A stretch of 64,000 bases of DNA, taken from NCBI GenBank assembly GCA_027021615.1, contig JALUTY010000004.1:1-64000 (forward strand), read 5' to 3'. Below are positions 54,705-64,000 of the stretch, in pieces (the stretch's first letter is position 1; the number at the start of each line of letters is the position of its first letter). The notes under the pieces were generated by a model. It was not told where the DNA came from. It did no database searches and worked only from the letters and a program-made list of their open reading frames with translations. The position numbers and the translations under genes were made by a program. The DNA comes from a bacterium. Lineage in GTDB: Bacteria > Desulfobacterota > Deferrisomatia > Deferrisomatales > Deferrisomataceae.

Positions 54705-55903
54705 ATGGCGCCGGAACCGGTCTGTTACCCTAAGGTGAAGAACGTGGGGCTGCGGGGCATCACCGTGGCCGACACCAAGGTCAGTTTCATCGACGGAGCC
54801 CAAGGTATCCTGATCTACCGGGGGTACCGGATCGAGGACCTGGCCCGGTACAGCACCTACGAGGAGGTGGCCCACCTTCTGGTCCACGGCCGCCTGCCCA
54901 CGTCGGCCGAGCTGGAGGCCTTCGACCGCCGGCTGCGTGCGGTCCGGGCCGTGCCGAGAGAGGTGCTGGAGAGCCTTCGGCTTCGGCCGTCCACGGCATC
55001 GGCCATGGACGTGCTCCAAGGCGCGGTGGCGTTCCTGGCCGACCACGACCCGGATCTCACGGCCTCCGATCCGCGGGAGGTTCGGGCCCAGGCCGAGCGC
55101 CTCACGGCACGGCTGCCGGGAGTGGTAGCGGCGTGGGCGCGGATCCGTGCGGGCGACCCGGTGCCCGAGCCGCGGAACGACTTGGGGCACGCGGCCCACT
55201 TCCTGTACCAGCTCACCGGCCGGGTGCCCGACCCGGAGGAGGCCCGGCTGTTCGACGTGTGCCTGCTGCTCCACGCGGATCACACCTTCAACGCCAGCAC
55301 CTTCGCCGCCCGCGAGGTGGCCAGCACCCGGGCCCACCTGTACGCCGCGGTGGGGGCGGCGATCGGGGCCCTGTCCGGGGAGCTCCACGGGGGGGCGAAC
55401 ACCCGGGTGATGGCCATGCTTCGGGAGATCGGTACGGTGGATCGGGTGGAGGCCTACGTCACGGCTCGCCTGGAGGCCGGGGAGCGGATCATGGGCATGG
55501 GCCACGCCGTGTACAAGACCCTGGACCCCCGCGCCCGGATCCTGAAGGAGATGGCCGCGGGATTGGCCGAGCGGGCCGGGGACCGGCAATGGCTGGACAT
55601 CGCGGAGAGGGTCTGCCAGGTTACCCAGCGGGAGTTCCGATCCCGCAAGGGGGCCGAGATCTACCCCAACGTGGATTTCTACTCCGCCCCGGTGTACCAC
55701 CAGCTGGGAATCGACCCCGACCTGTTCACCCCTGTGTTCGCCCTGGGGCGGGTGGCGGGGTGGTGCGCCCACGTGGTCGAGGAGAAGTTCGGTGAAGCCC
55801 AAGAGAAGCCGGCCCTGTACCGGCCCAAGGCCGAGTACGTGGGCGAGTACTGCGGTCCCCAGGGGTGCGTTTACGAGCCCATCGAGGCCCGGGAGAGGGG
55901 GAC

Positions 55904-55907
<4 letters not shown>
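54705..55907 (+). CDS. gltA: citrate synthase
   Basis: The 400-residue protein has the citrate synthase catalytic residues in ELHGGANTRV (His), MGMGHAVYKTLDPRA (His) and NVDFYSAPVY (Asp). It condenses oxaloacetate and acetyl-CoA. Length and motifs resemble the shorter type (about 380-430 residues). The ATG has GGAGG upstream. It overlaps icd by ATGA. Confidence 0.95.
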
Positions 55908-57100
<1,193 letters not shown>

Positions 57101-57110
57101 CCGGGTTCGC

Positions 57111-57139
57111 TTGACTTCCGTGATCCCCTGTACTATGGT
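57111..57139 (+). promoter_or_regulatory. promoter of the tol-pal operon
   Basis: TTGACT (57111-57116), a 17-base spacer, TATGGT (57134-57139). It would give a leader of about 50 bases before the tolB GTG. Confidence 0.5.
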
Positions 57140-57198
57140 GCCGGCGCGTAGAATCGTCTGATTTCGCTAGGTTTTTCGTTCCCCTTGAAAAAGGACCG

Positions 57199-58530
57199 GT
57201 GTTCGCGGTGCCGGCGTTTTCCCGACTGCACCAGGGGGCCGTTTGGTGGGTGATGGGCCTGGTCGTGGCCCTGGCCCTGCCGGCGCAGGCCAAGGTGTAC
57301 ATCGACATCAACGCGCCCGCTTTGCGGCCGATCCCGGTGGCGATCCCCGTCTTGCGGAAGGAAGCGGGGGTGTCCGGTGAGCCCCACCGGGTCGCGGCCG
57401 AGGTCCTGCGGTGGGACCTGGGGTTCGCAGGCCTGTTCGACGTGGTGGACCCGCGGGCCTACCTGGAGGACCCCCAGCAGGCCCCGCTTCAGCCCGACGC
57501 GGCCGGGTTTGCCGACTGGATGGCGGTGGGTGCAGAACTCCTCGTGAAGGGACGGGTAGCGTCCGCGGAGACCGGTGTGGCCGTGGACCTGTGGGCCTAC
57601 GACGTGTTGCGCCGCCGGTTCCTCCTGGGACGTCACTACGAGGGGCCGGCCGAGGCCGTGCGGTCCATGGCCCACCGGTTCGCCAACACCCTGCTGGAGG
57701 AGTTCACCGGCACCCCCGGCCCCTTCGGCACCCGGATCGCCTACGTGGCAGGGGCTGGACGGGCCAAGGAGCTTGCCCTGGTGGACATGGACGGGGCAGG
57801 GCCGGTGCGGTTGACCCGAACCGGGTCCTTGAACCTCAGCCCCTCCTGGGCCCGGGACGGCAGGTATCTGTACTATACCTCCTACGTTTTGGGGGAGCCG
57901 GACCTGTACCTGCTGGACCTCTCCCTGGGACGCTCCTGGGTGGTTTCCCGGCGGAAGGGAATTGACTTGGGGGGGAAGGACTCCCCGGACGGCAAGGAGA
58001 TCCTCGTCACCCTCTCGGACAAGGGAAACCCCGAGATCTATCGGATGGACAAGTCCTCCCACCGGCTGGTGCGGCTGACCCGGAGCCGGGCCATCGACGT
58101 GGCGCCGGTGTGGTCTCCCGACGGAAGGCAGATCGCGTTCGTGTCGGACCGGATGGGGAACCCCCATATCTTTGTCATGAACCGGGACGGGGGCGACGTG
58201 CGGCGCCTCACCTTCACGGGCACCCACAACGGCGATCCGGACTGGTCCCCCAGGGGGGATTGGATCGCGTTCACGGGCAAGGACGAGCGGGGGGTGTTCC
58301 AGGTGTTCCTGGTGGATCCCCAGGGCCGGGAGACCCGGCAGTTGACGTTTGGGCCTCGGGACACCTACGATCCCTCCTGGTCCCCCGACGGCCGGTTTCT
58401 GGCGGTGACCTCGAACCGGGAAGGGGAGAAGGCGGTGTACGTGTTCCGGGTGGGCGGCCAGGAGTTTCGCCGGGTCACCCCCCGAGGCGAGGTGGCCGAG
58501 CAGCCGGCTTGGGGGCCGGTGCTGCCGTAG
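57199..58530 (+). CDS. tolB: Tol-Pal system beta-propeller protein TolB
   Basis: The 443-residue protein has a signal peptide (ending LPAQA), the N-terminal TolB domain (AAEVLRWDLGFAGLFDVVDPRAYL), and a six-bladed propeller with repeated SPDGRxIAF-type strands. TolB links Pal and the inner-membrane TolQRA. GTG start after AAAAAGGACCG. Pal follows, as in most Gram-negatives; tolQRA are not in the window. Confidence 0.96.
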   Translation: MFAVPAFSRLHQGAVWWVMGLVVALALPAQAKVYIDINAPALRPIPVAIPVLRKEAGVSGEPHRVAAEVLRWDLGFAGLFDVVDPRAYLEDPQQAPLQPDAAGFADWMAVGAELLVKGRVASAETGVAVDLWAYDVLRRRFLLGRHYEGPAEAVRSMAHRFANTLLEEFTGTPGPFGTRIAYVAGAGRAKELALVDMDGAGPVRLTRTGSLNLSPSWARDGRYLYYTSYVLGEPDLYLLDLSLGRSWVVSRRKGIDLGGKDSPDGKEILVTLSDKGNPEIYRMDKSSHRLVRLTRSRAIDVAPVWSPDGRQIAFVSDRMGNPHIFVMNRDGGDVRRLTFTGTHNGDPDWSPRGDWIAFTGKDERGVFQVFLVDPQGRETRQLTFGPRDTYDPSWSPDGRFLAVTSNREGEKAVYVFRVGGQEFRRVTPRGEVAEQPAWGPVLP

Positions 58531-58624
58531 GCCGCACTGCCGACCGCGTTTCTTTTCGCGCCCGCCCTGGGCCGGCGCGGGAAGCGTTTCGTGTTTCGAT
58601 GGAGACGAAAAGGAGGTTCGTGAC

Positions 58625-59242
58625 ATGAGGCCGAAAACGTTACGCTGGGCTGTGGTGGGGATGATCTTGGCCGCCCTGGCCATGGGAGGGTGCGCCAAGA
58701 AGCAGGTACGCCAGGGGGGGGAGGAGACCCCCAGGGTCACGGTTACCCCCGAGAAACCCTCCACGCCCCCTTCGACCGGCAAGGTGGTCGAGAAGCCCCA
58801 GGAGGCACCGCCGCGGCCCTCGGAGCCCCCCCCGGGAAAGACAGGCGCAGTGGAGCCGGCCCCCGAGGAGCCGGTGAAGGGTGCCGGGCTGGCCCGGGAG
58901 ACCACCGCCGGGCTGGAGCGGATCCACTTCGATTTCGACAAGGCGGTGATCCGACCCGACGCCCAGGAGATTCTCCGGAAGAACGCCGAGTTCCTCCAGG
59001 CGAACCCGGGGGTTCGTATCCGCATTGAGGGGCACTGCGACGAGCGGGGCACCACAGAGTACAATCTGGCCCTGGGGGAGAGGCGGGCCAAGGCCGCGTT
59101 CCAGTATCTGATGGATCTGGGGGTGGATCCCAATCGCATGACCGTGGTGAGCTACGGTGAGGCCGTGCCTCTGGACCCCGGTCACAACGAGGAGGCCTGG
59201 GCCAAGAACCGGCGGGCCGAGTTCGTGGAAGTGGAACGGTAG
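58625..59242 (+). CDS. pal: peptidoglycan-associated lipoprotein
   Basis: The 205-residue lipoprotein (signal ending AMGGC, Cys23) has a Pro-rich linker and an OmpA-like domain: IHFDFDKAVIRPDAQEIL, IEGHCDERGTTEYNLALGERRA, VSYGE. It anchors the outer membrane to peptidoglycan. It is followed directly by cpoB. Confidence 0.96.
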   Translation: MRPKTLRWAVVGMILAALAMGGCAKKQVRQGGEETPRVTVTPEKPSTPPSTGKVVEKPQEAPPRPSEPPPGKTGAVEPAPEEPVKGAGLARETTAGLERIHFDFDKAVIRPDAQEILRKNAEFLQANPGVRIRIEGHCDERGTTEYNLALGERRAKAAFQYLMDLGVDPNRMTVVSYGEAVPLDPGHNEEAWAKNRRAEFVEVER

Positions 59243-60106
59243 ATGCGCGAAGGCTTCTTTTGGCGAATCCGAGCGGGCAGGGCCGCGGTCGCGGCCCTGC
59301 CCGTGTTGATTCTCGCGGGGGGGTGTGCCCAGCTTCCCACCCGGGCCGATCAGGTTCGGCAGGAGCAGCGGATCTCCTCGCTGGAGGAGCGGCTGCTCCG
59401 GCTCGAGCGGGCCGTGGACGAGGCCCGGGCCTCACCGGCCCCGAGCCCCGTTCCCGACCTCGGCCCGCGGCTCGCCCAGCTGGGCCAGCAGGTGGAGGCC
59501 CTGGACGAGCAGGTCCGCCAGCTCCTGGGACGGGTGGACGCGCTGGAGCGCCGGCCGCAGCCCAAGAAGCAGGCTGACTCTCGAGTCACGGCCTTGGAGC
59601 GACGGGTCCGGGAGATCGCCACCCGACTGGCTGCCCTCGAGGCCGGAGCGGCCGCGCAGGCGCCCCCGGCGACGGAGCCCGCCGAGGCTCCTCCGTCCAA
59701 GCCCGCGCCGGCCCCCCCCGCTCCTAAGGTCACGGCCCAGGACCTGTACGACCGCGCCTACGCCCTCTACAAGCAGGGGAAGCATGCCGAGGCCCGGGAG
59801 GCGTTCCAGCGGTTCATCTCGCTTTATCCCAAGACGGATCTGACAGACAACGCCTACTTCTGGATCGGCGAGAGCTACTACGACCAGCGGCAGTTCGAGA
59901 AGGCGATCCTGGCCTACGACAAGGTGGTGCAGGAGTTTCCCCGGGGCGACAAGGTCCCGAGCGCCCTGTTGAAACAGGCGTTCGCCTTCGATGCCATCGG
60001 CGACCCGGTGGACGCCCGGATCCTGCTTAAGAAGCTCCTCCGGGAGCACCCGTCCTCGGAGCAGGCCGCGATCGCCCGACGGAAGCTGGAGATGTTGGGG
60101 GAGTAA
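59243..60106 (+). CDS. cpoB: cell division coordinator CpoB (YbgF)
   Basis: The 287-residue lipoprotein has a signal ending LAGGC, an N-terminal coiled coil (QRISSLEERLLRLERAVDEA), and three TPR repeats near the C-terminus (LYDRAYALYKQGKHAEAREAFQRF, starting near residue 169). CpoB links Tol-Pal with peptidoglycan synthesis at division. It starts one base after the pal stop. Confidence 0.93.
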   Translation: MREGFFWRIRAGRAAVAALPVLILAGGCAQLPTRADQVRQEQRISSLEERLLRLERAVDEARASPAPSPVPDLGPRLAQLGQQVEALDEQVRQLLGRVDALERRPQPKKQADSRVTALERRVREIATRLAALEAGAAAQAPPATEPAEAPPSKPAPAPPAPKVTAQDLYDRAYALYKQGKHAEAREAFQRFISLYPKTDLTDNAYFWIGESYYDQRQFEKAILAYDKVVQEFPRGDKVPSALLKQAFAFDAIGDPVDARILLKKLLREHPSSEQAAIARRKLEMLGE

Positions 60107-60107
60107 G

Positions 60108-60701
60108 GTGACCTCCCGACGGCAGGCCTTGTTGGCGCTGCTTCAAGACGACGATGCTGACGTCCGCCGGACCGCTGCCGAGGCGTTGGACCGGCTGGAC
60201 CTGTTGGAAGGGCTCTCCCAGGCGCTCCGGATGATAGCCTACGCCGTGCCCGGGGAGTGGGTGGGGCTCCTACGGGGGCTGGAGGGGGTTCGGGACGAGG
60301 CAGCCCTTCGGGTTTCCGTGCGGGCCCTGGGCCACGACGACGAGGGGGTCCGGCTGGCGGCCCTGGGGGTGTTGGAGGCCCACCGGGACTGGCGGACCAC
60401 CCCCCGGGTGGTGGAGCGGCTCTCCGATCCCAGCCCGCTGGTCCGGGCCCGGGCGGCCGAGGTGCTGGGATCCCTGGGCGACCGCAGGGGAGGGGGCCCC
60501 CTGGAGAGCCTGCTGGAGGATCCGGATCCCGAGGTGCGGCGGGCGGCGGTTCAGGCGCTGGGGCTCCTGGGCCATCGGCCGGCCGAGCCCAGGGTTGTGG
60601 CCATGACCCGGGATCCGGCCGCGATGGTGCGGGCCGCGGCAGCCGACGCCCTGGGCCGCCTCGGGCTCACGGCCGACGGGACAGGATCTCGTGGGGGTTG
60701 A
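60108..60701 (+). CDS. HEAT-repeat protein
   Basis: The 197-residue protein has five to six HEAT/PBS-lyase-type repeats (for example SPLVRARAAEVLGSLGDRRG, PDPEVRRAAVQALGLLGH). The GTG start follows the cpoB stop by one base. Its last 35 bases overlap the convergent HD-GYP gene. HEAT repeats bind proteins; the partner may be Tol-Pal or HD-GYP proteins, but this is not known. Confidence 0.85.
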   Translation: MTSRRQALLALLQDDDADVRRTAAEALDRLDLLEGLSQALRMIAYAVPGEWVGLLRGLEGVRDEAALRVSVRALGHDDEGVRLAALGVLEAHRDWRTTPRVVERLSDPSPLVRARAAEVLGSLGDRRGGGPLESLLEDPDPEVRRAAVQALGLLGHRPAEPRVVAMTRDPAAMVRAAAADALGRLGLTADGTGSRGG

Positions 60702-61989
60702 TGCCGTGGATCAAGGGATCCACCCACCGGAGCACCTCCTGGCCCGTGACCACCCGTAGGGGCTGGTCTTCCGGCGGCAGCCGCCGTCCCATCGGGTCCA
60801 CGACCACCCGCACCTCCCCGATCTCCCCGTCACCTGCCAAGCGGGTCACCACCCCCACCTCTCCGGAGGCCAGCCGCACCGTCGATCCCACGGGCACGGT
60901 GCCCACGGCCTGCCGGAACACCTCGGCGGCCAGCGGGTCGAACGACTTCCCGGACTGCCACAGGACCTGAGCCACGGCCTCGGGCAGCGGCAGGGGCCGG
61001 CTGTAGGGCCGGTGGGTGGTCATGGCGTCGAAGGCATCCACCACGGTCACCAGCGCGCTAAGCTCGGCCGGTCGGTACCCGGCCGGCCGCTCCGGATACC
61101 CCCCCCCGTCGTAGAGCATGTGGTGCTCGTAGACGAGACGGTCGGCCGTGGTGGGGATCCCGGCCATGGCCTCCAGGATCTCCCGTCCCAGCGTCGGGTG
61201 ACGGCGCATGGCGGCCCACTCTCCCTCGTTGAGACGGCCGGGCTTGCGCACGATCTCTGGCGGGGTGCGGGTCTTGCCGATGTCGTGGAGGAGGGCTCCC
61301 ACCCCAAGGATCTCCAGGGTGGCAGGGGGCAGGGCGAGGTGCTGTCCCAGCGACAGAGCCAGGAGGCACACGTTCACGCTGTGGTGGAACGTGTACCGGT
61401 CGTAGCTCTTGAGCAGGGCGAGGCCCTTGGCGACGTCGGGGTCCTCGTCGAGGATCTCGAGGAATGATCGCACGCACCGGCACGCCCGGTCCGGGTCGGG
61501 AATGCGGCCCTCCTGGGCCTCGCGGTACGCCACCTCCAGGACGTCGAGGGTCTCCCGGTAGGCCCGGGACCCCCGCTGCCAGGCCGTGCCCTGATCGACT
61601 CGCCTCGTGCGGACGTGGGCGCTGCGCCACGACTTCGATCCGGTGGACGTCAGCCACGCCAGGAACCGGCCCACCTCGGCCGCGGTGGCTCCCGGCCCGA
61701 TCTCCACCGCCTCCACCTCCCGGGAGGCGAACCACCGAACCATGTCCACCGCAAGCCCGTCGTCGGGGAGCGTGGGCACCCCCCCCACCAGAAAGTGGGA
61801 GGTCGTCTTGGCCAGCAGCAGGGGGGACCGGCTCTCGAGGGCCGGGCCGAGCGAGCGCTCCAGCGCCTGGAGAGCCCGGGTGACCGCGACGTGGCCCGGG
61901 GGGTACAGTAGCTGGGCCTTGCCGAGGCCCACCAGGGACCTCAGGAGGCTCTCGGCCACGGGCTGGGGAAGGGGGGGGGAGGCGGTCAC
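60667..61989 (-). CDS. HD-GYP domain phosphodiesterase
   Basis: The 440-residue protein has an N-terminal helical domain (about 1-150) and an HD-GYP domain with HHSVN, HDIGKTRTPPEIVRKPGRL and the GYP-type YDGGGYPERPAGY. It is predicted to hydrolyse cyclic di-GMP. The GTG start overlaps the upstream HEAT gene stop as GTGA; a longer open frame through that gene is a shadow. It has no receiver domain, so its control may come from its HEAT partner. Confidence 0.9.
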   Translation of the reverse strand: MTASPPLPQPVAESLLRSLVGLGKAQLLYPPGHVAVTRALQALERSLGPALESRSPLLLAKTTSHFLVGGVPTLPDDGLAVDMVRWFASREVEAVEIGPGATAAEVGRFLAWLTSTGSKSWRSAHVRTRRVDQGTAWQRGSRAYRETLDVLEVAYREAQEGRIPDPDRACRCVRSFLEILDEDPDVAKGLALLKSYDRYTFHHSVNVCLLALSLGQHLALPPATLEILGVGALLHDIGKTRTPPEIVRKPGRLNEGEWAAMRRHPTLGREILEAMAGIPTTADRLVYEHHMLYDGGGYPERPAGYRPAELSALVTVVDAFDAMTTHRPYSRPLPLPEAVAQVLWQSGKSFDPLAAEVFRQAVGTVPVGSTVRLASGEVGVVTRLAGDGEIGEVRVVVDPMGRRLPPEDQPLRVVTGQEVLRWVDPLIHGINPHEILSRRP

Positions 61990-63620
61990 GGCTCGGTCCC
62001 CCCGTCCCGGGCGGCGGCCAAGGCTCGCCGGGCCACGGCCCGCAGTTCGGGTTCCGGCCCCTGGACGAAGGCCGACAGGACCTCGTGAGCCTCCTCGCCG
62101 CCCATGTCGCCGAGGGCCTGCAGGGCGGCGGCCCGAAGGGCGTTTCGACGTCGTCTGCACAGCCACGGCCGCTTTCTGGCGATGCGGACAAGGCGGGGCA
62201 GGGAGTGGTGGTGGCCGATCCGACCCAGCGCCCTGAGCACGGCGGGCTTCAGGTCCCAGTGGGGGGAGCGCAAGGAGATCTCGTCGTAGAGCCGCCACAG
62301 GGCCTCGGCCATGGCCTCGGAGCCCCGGGCCGCGGCGGCCGAGATGGCCATGAGCCGGACCGAGGGATCGGGGTCGTCCAGGAGCGCCCGGATCCGTTCG
62401 TCCGCCTCCGCTAGGTCGGCTCGGCCGAGCATGCGGGCGGCCTCCCGCCGCACCCGTGGATCCGGATCGGAGCTTGCCCGGATCACGCCCCGCAGGGCCT
62501 CGGGCGATCCGATGCCCCCCAGGATCGTTACCATGTTGCGCACCACGTACCACCGTTGATCTTCGAGCATCCGCAGGGCCGTCGGCACGACGGGATCCCC
62601 CACGGCCACGAGGATCTCGATCAGGCGCCGCCGGCCCCGGCGCCGTTTCTCGGTCACCAGGGCGTTGATCAGCGGGATCACGGCCGGCTCCCCGAGGGCC
62701 CGGAGCACGTAGGCTCCGGCCTCGGCATCGGCCTCGGACGTCTCGCCCGTGACCCGCCCGATGAGCCAGGACAGGAGCTCCCCCCGCACCAGCATGCGGA
62801 TCGTCCCCAGCAGGTAGTCCCTCCGGATCTCCTCCCCTAGGGCTTCCAGGCCCTGCGCCTCCCGGAACAGGAACAGGATCACGTCGTAGGCCTCCCGGAA
62901 CCGTTGCACCTCCCCGTAATCGGCCACGAACCGGGCGATCTCCTGGAGGAGCTCCAGGAATCGGGTCACCTCGGTCTCCTGGGACAGCTTCATCAGCAGA
63001 TCCAGGATCCGCCGTTCCCTCGGGCCCCGTTTGCCCAGGGCTCCCCACCGGGCCTCCACCAGGGGGTCGGCCAGGGCCTGGGGAATCCGATCCGCAGGGA
63101 GTGCCTGGCCCCATGTTCGGGGCTTCTGCCGGGGCCCAGGCCGATCGGGGCCGGCCACCGCGTGGGCCGCCACGATCTCCAGGTGGGCCGCGTGAGGGCT
63201 TTGGGACCACAGGCTGGCGAGCCCTCCCTGGGGGCGCAGGGCGTCCGGACTGGCAGCCAGCAGGTCCACGAGGTGCTCGTAGACCTCCCGGGAGCAGGGC
63301 TGGTGCGTGCGAAGGCGCTGGAGGCCGTGACGTCCCCAGAGGCGGGCCAGCCCCAGCACCGCGGGGTTGCGGGCGCCCAGGGGGGTCTCGCCGAACCAGA
63401 AGCCCCCGTTCCGGTACTCCAGGCCGGGGTCCTCCCATCGGTAGTCCTCCTCGGCGTCCCGCCAGGCCCGGTATCCCTGGGTCAGGATTCCGGCCAGCTG
63501 AGGGTGGCCCGCCGGGTAAAACTGGCGCCCCGCCACCGCCCGGTGGAGCCCGGCCAGAGCGGCCTCGATCCGGACCTCCGGGAGGATCAGACGGCTTTCT
63601 GTGGACGCAACGGGTTCCAT
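61986..63620 (-). CDS. large HEAT-repeat protein paired with HD-GYP
   Basis: The 544-residue protein has an N-terminal region of unknown fold (about 1-270) and then HEAT repeats (ALGEPAVIPLINALVTEKRRRG, GDPVVPTALRMLEDQRW, SDPDPRVRREAARMLGRAD, and onwards). The N-terminal FYPAGHPQL resembles LLYPPGHVAV of the HD-GYP protein next to it, hinting at a shared module. It is coupled to that gene. The function is unknown. Confidence 0.82.
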   Translation of the reverse strand: MEPVASTESRLILPEVRIEAALAGLHRAVAGRQFYPAGHPQLAGILTQGYRAWRDAEEDYRWEDPGLEYRNGGFWFGETPLGARNPAVLGLARLWGRHGLQRLRTHQPCSREVYEHLVDLLAASPDALRPQGGLASLWSQSPHAAHLEIVAAHAVAGPDRPGPRQKPRTWGQALPADRIPQALADPLVEARWGALGKRGPRERRILDLLMKLSQETEVTRFLELLQEIARFVADYGEVQRFREAYDVILFLFREAQGLEALGEEIRRDYLLGTIRMLVRGELLSWLIGRVTGETSEADAEAGAYVLRALGEPAVIPLINALVTEKRRRGRRRLIEILVAVGDPVVPTALRMLEDQRWYVVRNMVTILGGIGSPEALRGVIRASSDPDPRVRREAARMLGRADLAEADERIRALLDDPDPSVRLMAISAAAARGSEAMAEALWRLYDEISLRSPHWDLKPAVLRALGRIGHHHSLPRLVRIARKRPWLCRRRRNALRAAALQALGDMGGEEAHEVLSAFVQGPEPELRAVARRALAAARDGGTEP

Positions 63621-63634
63621 GGGAAAGGGCTTTC

Positions 63635-63664
63635 TTGTTCGGGTTTTCGGGCCTGTGCTAGAGT
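63635..63664 (+). promoter_or_regulatory. possible promoter of the PBP1A gene
   Basis: TTGTTC (63635-63640), an 18-base spacer, TAGAGT (63659-63664), about 75 bases before the ATG. Confidence 0.4.
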
Positions 63665-63740
63665 CGATCGGTCTGGGTTTCCCGCTCCCCGGCGGCCCGG
63701 TCGAGGCCCCGGGAGCTTGTGCGTCTTACGGTGCGAAATC

Positions 63741-64000
63741 ATGGGTAGAGCGGCCCGCTGGGGCCTTTTCACCGCATTGTTCGCCGTGGCAGCGGCCGGC
63801 GCCGTCGCGTGGGCCCTCCGGGACGTCCTGGCCGATCTGCCCGATGCCACGACTTTGCGCCGGTACCGGCCGGCCCTGACCACCACCATCTGGAGCCGGG
63901 ACGGGGTGCTCTTGGCCGAGCTATACCAGGAGCGACGCAAGCCGGTCCAGGTGGACACCCTCCCCTCCCACGTGATCCGGGCCTTTCTCGCGGCCGAGGA
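63741..64000 (+). CDS. penicillin-binding protein 1A, partial
   Basis: Only the first 86 codons are present. The product starts with a basic/hydrophobic membrane anchor (WGLFTALFAVAAAGAVAWAL) and reaches the onset of the glycosyltransferase domain (TTIWSRDGVLLAELYQER, then AFLAAED), which is typical of class A PBPs. These make and cross-link peptidoglycan. No strong ribosome site is visible before the ATG at 63741. Confidence 0.9.
   Translation, partial: MGRAARWGLFTALFAVAAAGAVAWALRDVLADLPDATTLRRYRPALTTTIWSRDGVLLAELYQERRKPVQVDTLPSHVIRAFLAAE

Noticed and set aside
60667-63438. A single 923-residue HD-GYP protein.
   Set aside because: The extension upstream of 61989 is out of frame with a clear HEAT-repeat gene and is low-complexity; the GTG at 61989 overlaps that gene's stop as GTGA.

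Overview
The window is a GC-rich chromosomal segment with core housekeeping genes and no plasmid, phage or complete insertion sequence. Several traits point to a Desulfuromonadia/Desulfobacterota-type (former Deltaproteobacteria) Gram-negative bacterium: multihaem c-type cytochromes, a System I cytochrome c maturation operon whose CcmE has a CxxxY haem-binding motif, a PEP-CTERM protein, a DUF6502-DUF5666 pair, Tol-Pal, and the gene order pgpA-cinA-thpR-recA-pilT-alaS. The species cannot be named from sequence alone.

Layout. 1-1078: two envelope genes on the minus strand (a partial PKD lipoprotein and a PEP-CTERM protein behind a sigma-54-like promoter). 1479-9109: a tightly overlapping minus-strand operon, birA-coaX-EF-G2-SPOR-helical repeat-MOSC-mogA-FecR lipoprotein. 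9540-13022: DUF6502 and DUF5666 genes and a dihaem cytochrome with calcium-binding repeats. 13101-19572: the ccm operon (ccmE-F-H-I-A-B-C-D plus a TPR gene). 19922-22764: an NtrC-type two-component pair. 22985-28278: a redox cluster (thioredoxin-fold proteins, a DsbC-like protein with a CXXCH, a seven-haem cytochrome). 28565-41369: prfC, a phasin-like gene, alaS, pilT, recA, thpR, cinA, pgpA, an HD-GYP regulator and a PAS kinase. 41481-47912: glnE, a four-module response regulator, and a probable selenoprotein. 47985-51612: rfaE2, a LysM protein and a beta-propeller. 52047-60701: prmA, an ATC-hydrolase-like gene, an enoyl-CoA hydratase, gltA-icd, tolB-pal-cpoB and a HEAT gene. 60667-63620: a HEAT and HD-GYP pair; the start of a PBP1A gene closes the window.

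The most striking item is the gene at 46425-47912. Its frame is open over 496 codons except for one UGA (46581). That UGA falls where I recall homologues of this metallophosphatase-like/cytochrome c554-like family carrying the second Cys of a PCGC motif. The UGA is followed at the right distance by a hairpin resembling the E. coli fdhF SECIS element. I read it as a four-haem selenoprotein with a PCG-Sec motif.

The second theme is unusual intergenic DNA: degenerate 8-bp tandem arrays (unit about YTYCYNGC) next to gene ends that supply TAG stop codons for three genes, two copies of an approximately 180-bp inverted-repeat element plus solo ends, a 213-bp element with a perfect 21-bp terminal inverted repeat, and a 180-bp element with ACTATTCATGA ends. 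No tRNA, rRNA or CRISPR array was found.
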